Source: Bifidobacterium asteroides
GTDB lineage: Bacteria; Actinomycetota; Actinomycetes; Actinomycetales; Bifidobacteriaceae
Length of the DNA stretch: 64,000 bases
Assembly (NCBI RefSeq): GCF_019469425.1
Contig: NZ_CP048272.1
Span: 1,922,001 to 1,986,000 of the forward strand
Direction: 5' to 3'
A model generated the notes under the pieces. That model was not told where the DNA came from and made no database searches. It saw nothing but the letters and a program-made list of their open reading frames with translations. The position numbers and the translations under genes were made by a program. Shown here piece by piece: positions 63,390-64,000 of the stretch. How positions within the stretch are numbered: position 1 is the first letter of the stretch; each line of letters starts with the position of its first letter.

Positions 63390-64000
63390 TCACTTCTGAG
63401 CCAGCATGGACTGGTTGATGGCTGCCAGGAAGTCTCGGTTGGTGGCGGTCTTCTTCAGTCTGGGCACCAGAGTCTGGTAGGCCTGCTCGGTCTCCATGCC
63501 ACCCAGGAGACGACGCAGCCGGTAGACTACAGCCAGTTCCTCGGGCGCGGTGATCAGCTCTTCGCGCCGGGTGCCGGAGGCATTGATGTCGATGGCGGGG
63601 AACATGCGCTTGTCAGCCAGATCCCGGGTCAGCCTAAGCTCCATGTTGCCTGTGCCCTTGAACTCCTCGAAGATGACCTCGTCCATCTTGGATCCGGTCT
63701 CCACCAGGGCCGAAGAGATGATGGTCAAGGAGCCGCCGTTCTCGATGTTGCGGGCGGCGCCGAAGAAGCGCTTGGGCGGATAGAGGGCCTGCGCGTCCAC
63801 GCCGCCGGAGAGGATGCGGCCGGAGGCGGGGGCCGAGATGTTGTAGGCGCGGGCCAGGCGGGTCATGGAATCCAGAAGGACCACCACATCCTGCCCCAGC
63901 TCCACCAGCCGTTTGGCCCGTTCGATGGCCAGCTCGGCCACGGTGGTGTGATCGCTGGCGGGGCGGTCGAAGGTGGAGGAGATGACCTCGCCCTGAACCG
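63390..64000 (-). CDS. rho: Transcription termination factor Rho (C-terminal part)
   Basis: Hexameric RNA-dependent ATPase that ends transcription. Only the last ~203 codons are inside the window; the frame runs off at 64000. Visible: [29 protein letters not shown], Walker B region [18 protein letters not shown]-loop [15 protein letters not shown], and the R-loop/C-terminus [28 protein letters not shown] at 63941 is internal, not a start. Confidence 0.97.
   Translation of the reverse strand, partial: VQGEVISSTFDRPASDHTTVAELAIERAKRLVELGQDVVVLLDSMTRLARAYNISAPASGRILSGGVDAQALYPPKRFFGAARNIENGGSLTIISSALVETGSKMDEVIFEEFKGTGNMELRLTRDLADKRMFPAIDINASGTRREELITAPEELAVVYRLRRLLGGMETEQAYQTLVPRLKKTATNRDFLAAINQSMLAQK

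Overview
This window comes from a high-GC Actinobacterium, almost certainly a Bifidobacterium or close relative. The reasons are the F0F1-ATPase operon preceded by metA, a GlnR-type orphan regulator, an archaeal-type ValRS, LPXTG surface proteins, and large sugar-uptake and glycoside-hydrolase clusters with LacI regulators. I infer the genus from gene content and arrangement; no search was run.

Layout. 1-6479: ATP synthase operon (atpD partial, atpG, atpA, atpH, atpF, atpE, atpB) on the minus strand, preceded by metA (6660-7709). 7806-7882: initiator tRNA-fMet, which carries a compact 16.4 kb siphovirus prophage in its 3' end (about 7842-24228). The prophage has a repressor and divergent Cro-like gene, a few small early genes, an HNH/P-loop protein, terminase, portal, a protease-capsid fusion, head-tail and tail genes (with a -1 frameshifted chaperone pair), a tape measure protein, a tail protein with an SGNH esterase domain, endolysin, holin and integrase. 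No replication genes are visible. 24.4-28.2 kb: a DUF2130-like coiled-coil protein, a small hypothetical gene and an AT-rich, nearly gene-free tract. 28.2-34.0 kb: a broken aldo/keto reductase gene, then an L-rhamnonate catabolic cluster (IclR regulator, aldolase, dehydratase, MFS transporter) equivalent to E. coli rhmRADT. 34.3-43.2 kb: a three-part sugar ABC importer, a LacI regulator and a GH115 alpha-glucuronidase. 43.2-56.6 kb: an LPRTG surface protein, then core genes ppa, DUF3290, DUF421, mntP, a membrane protein, glnR, nth, an oligopeptide-type binding protein and valS. 56.9-62.5 kb: a giant RCC1/InlB-repeat LPLTG surface protein. 62.6-64.0 kb: chorismate mutase and the 3' part of rho.

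Most interesting system. The prophage repressor gene (minus strand) runs straight through the attachment site. In the integrated state its stop codon is supplied by the host tRNA anticodon region. In the reconstructed excised circle the frame continues for 21 more codons, ends in ...CEFILTA, and stops 12 nt before the integrase start. Integration therefore truncates the repressor and separates it from int. This is the architecture of integration-dependent immunity known from mycobacteriophage BPs, and here it appears in a bifidobacterial prophage using tRNA-fMet.

The two carbohydrate clusters suggest use of plant polysaccharide fragments: GlcA-substituted xylan-like oligosaccharides are imported and trimmed inside the cell by GH115, and L-rhamnonate is split to pyruvate and lactaldehyde. 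The window also has several possible annotation traps: a MetA whose residue 111 predicts acetyl-CoA rather than succinyl-CoA use, two genes interrupted by in-frame TGA codons, a capsid gene with a strong internal start, and a tail chaperone pair joined by a CCCTTTG slip site.
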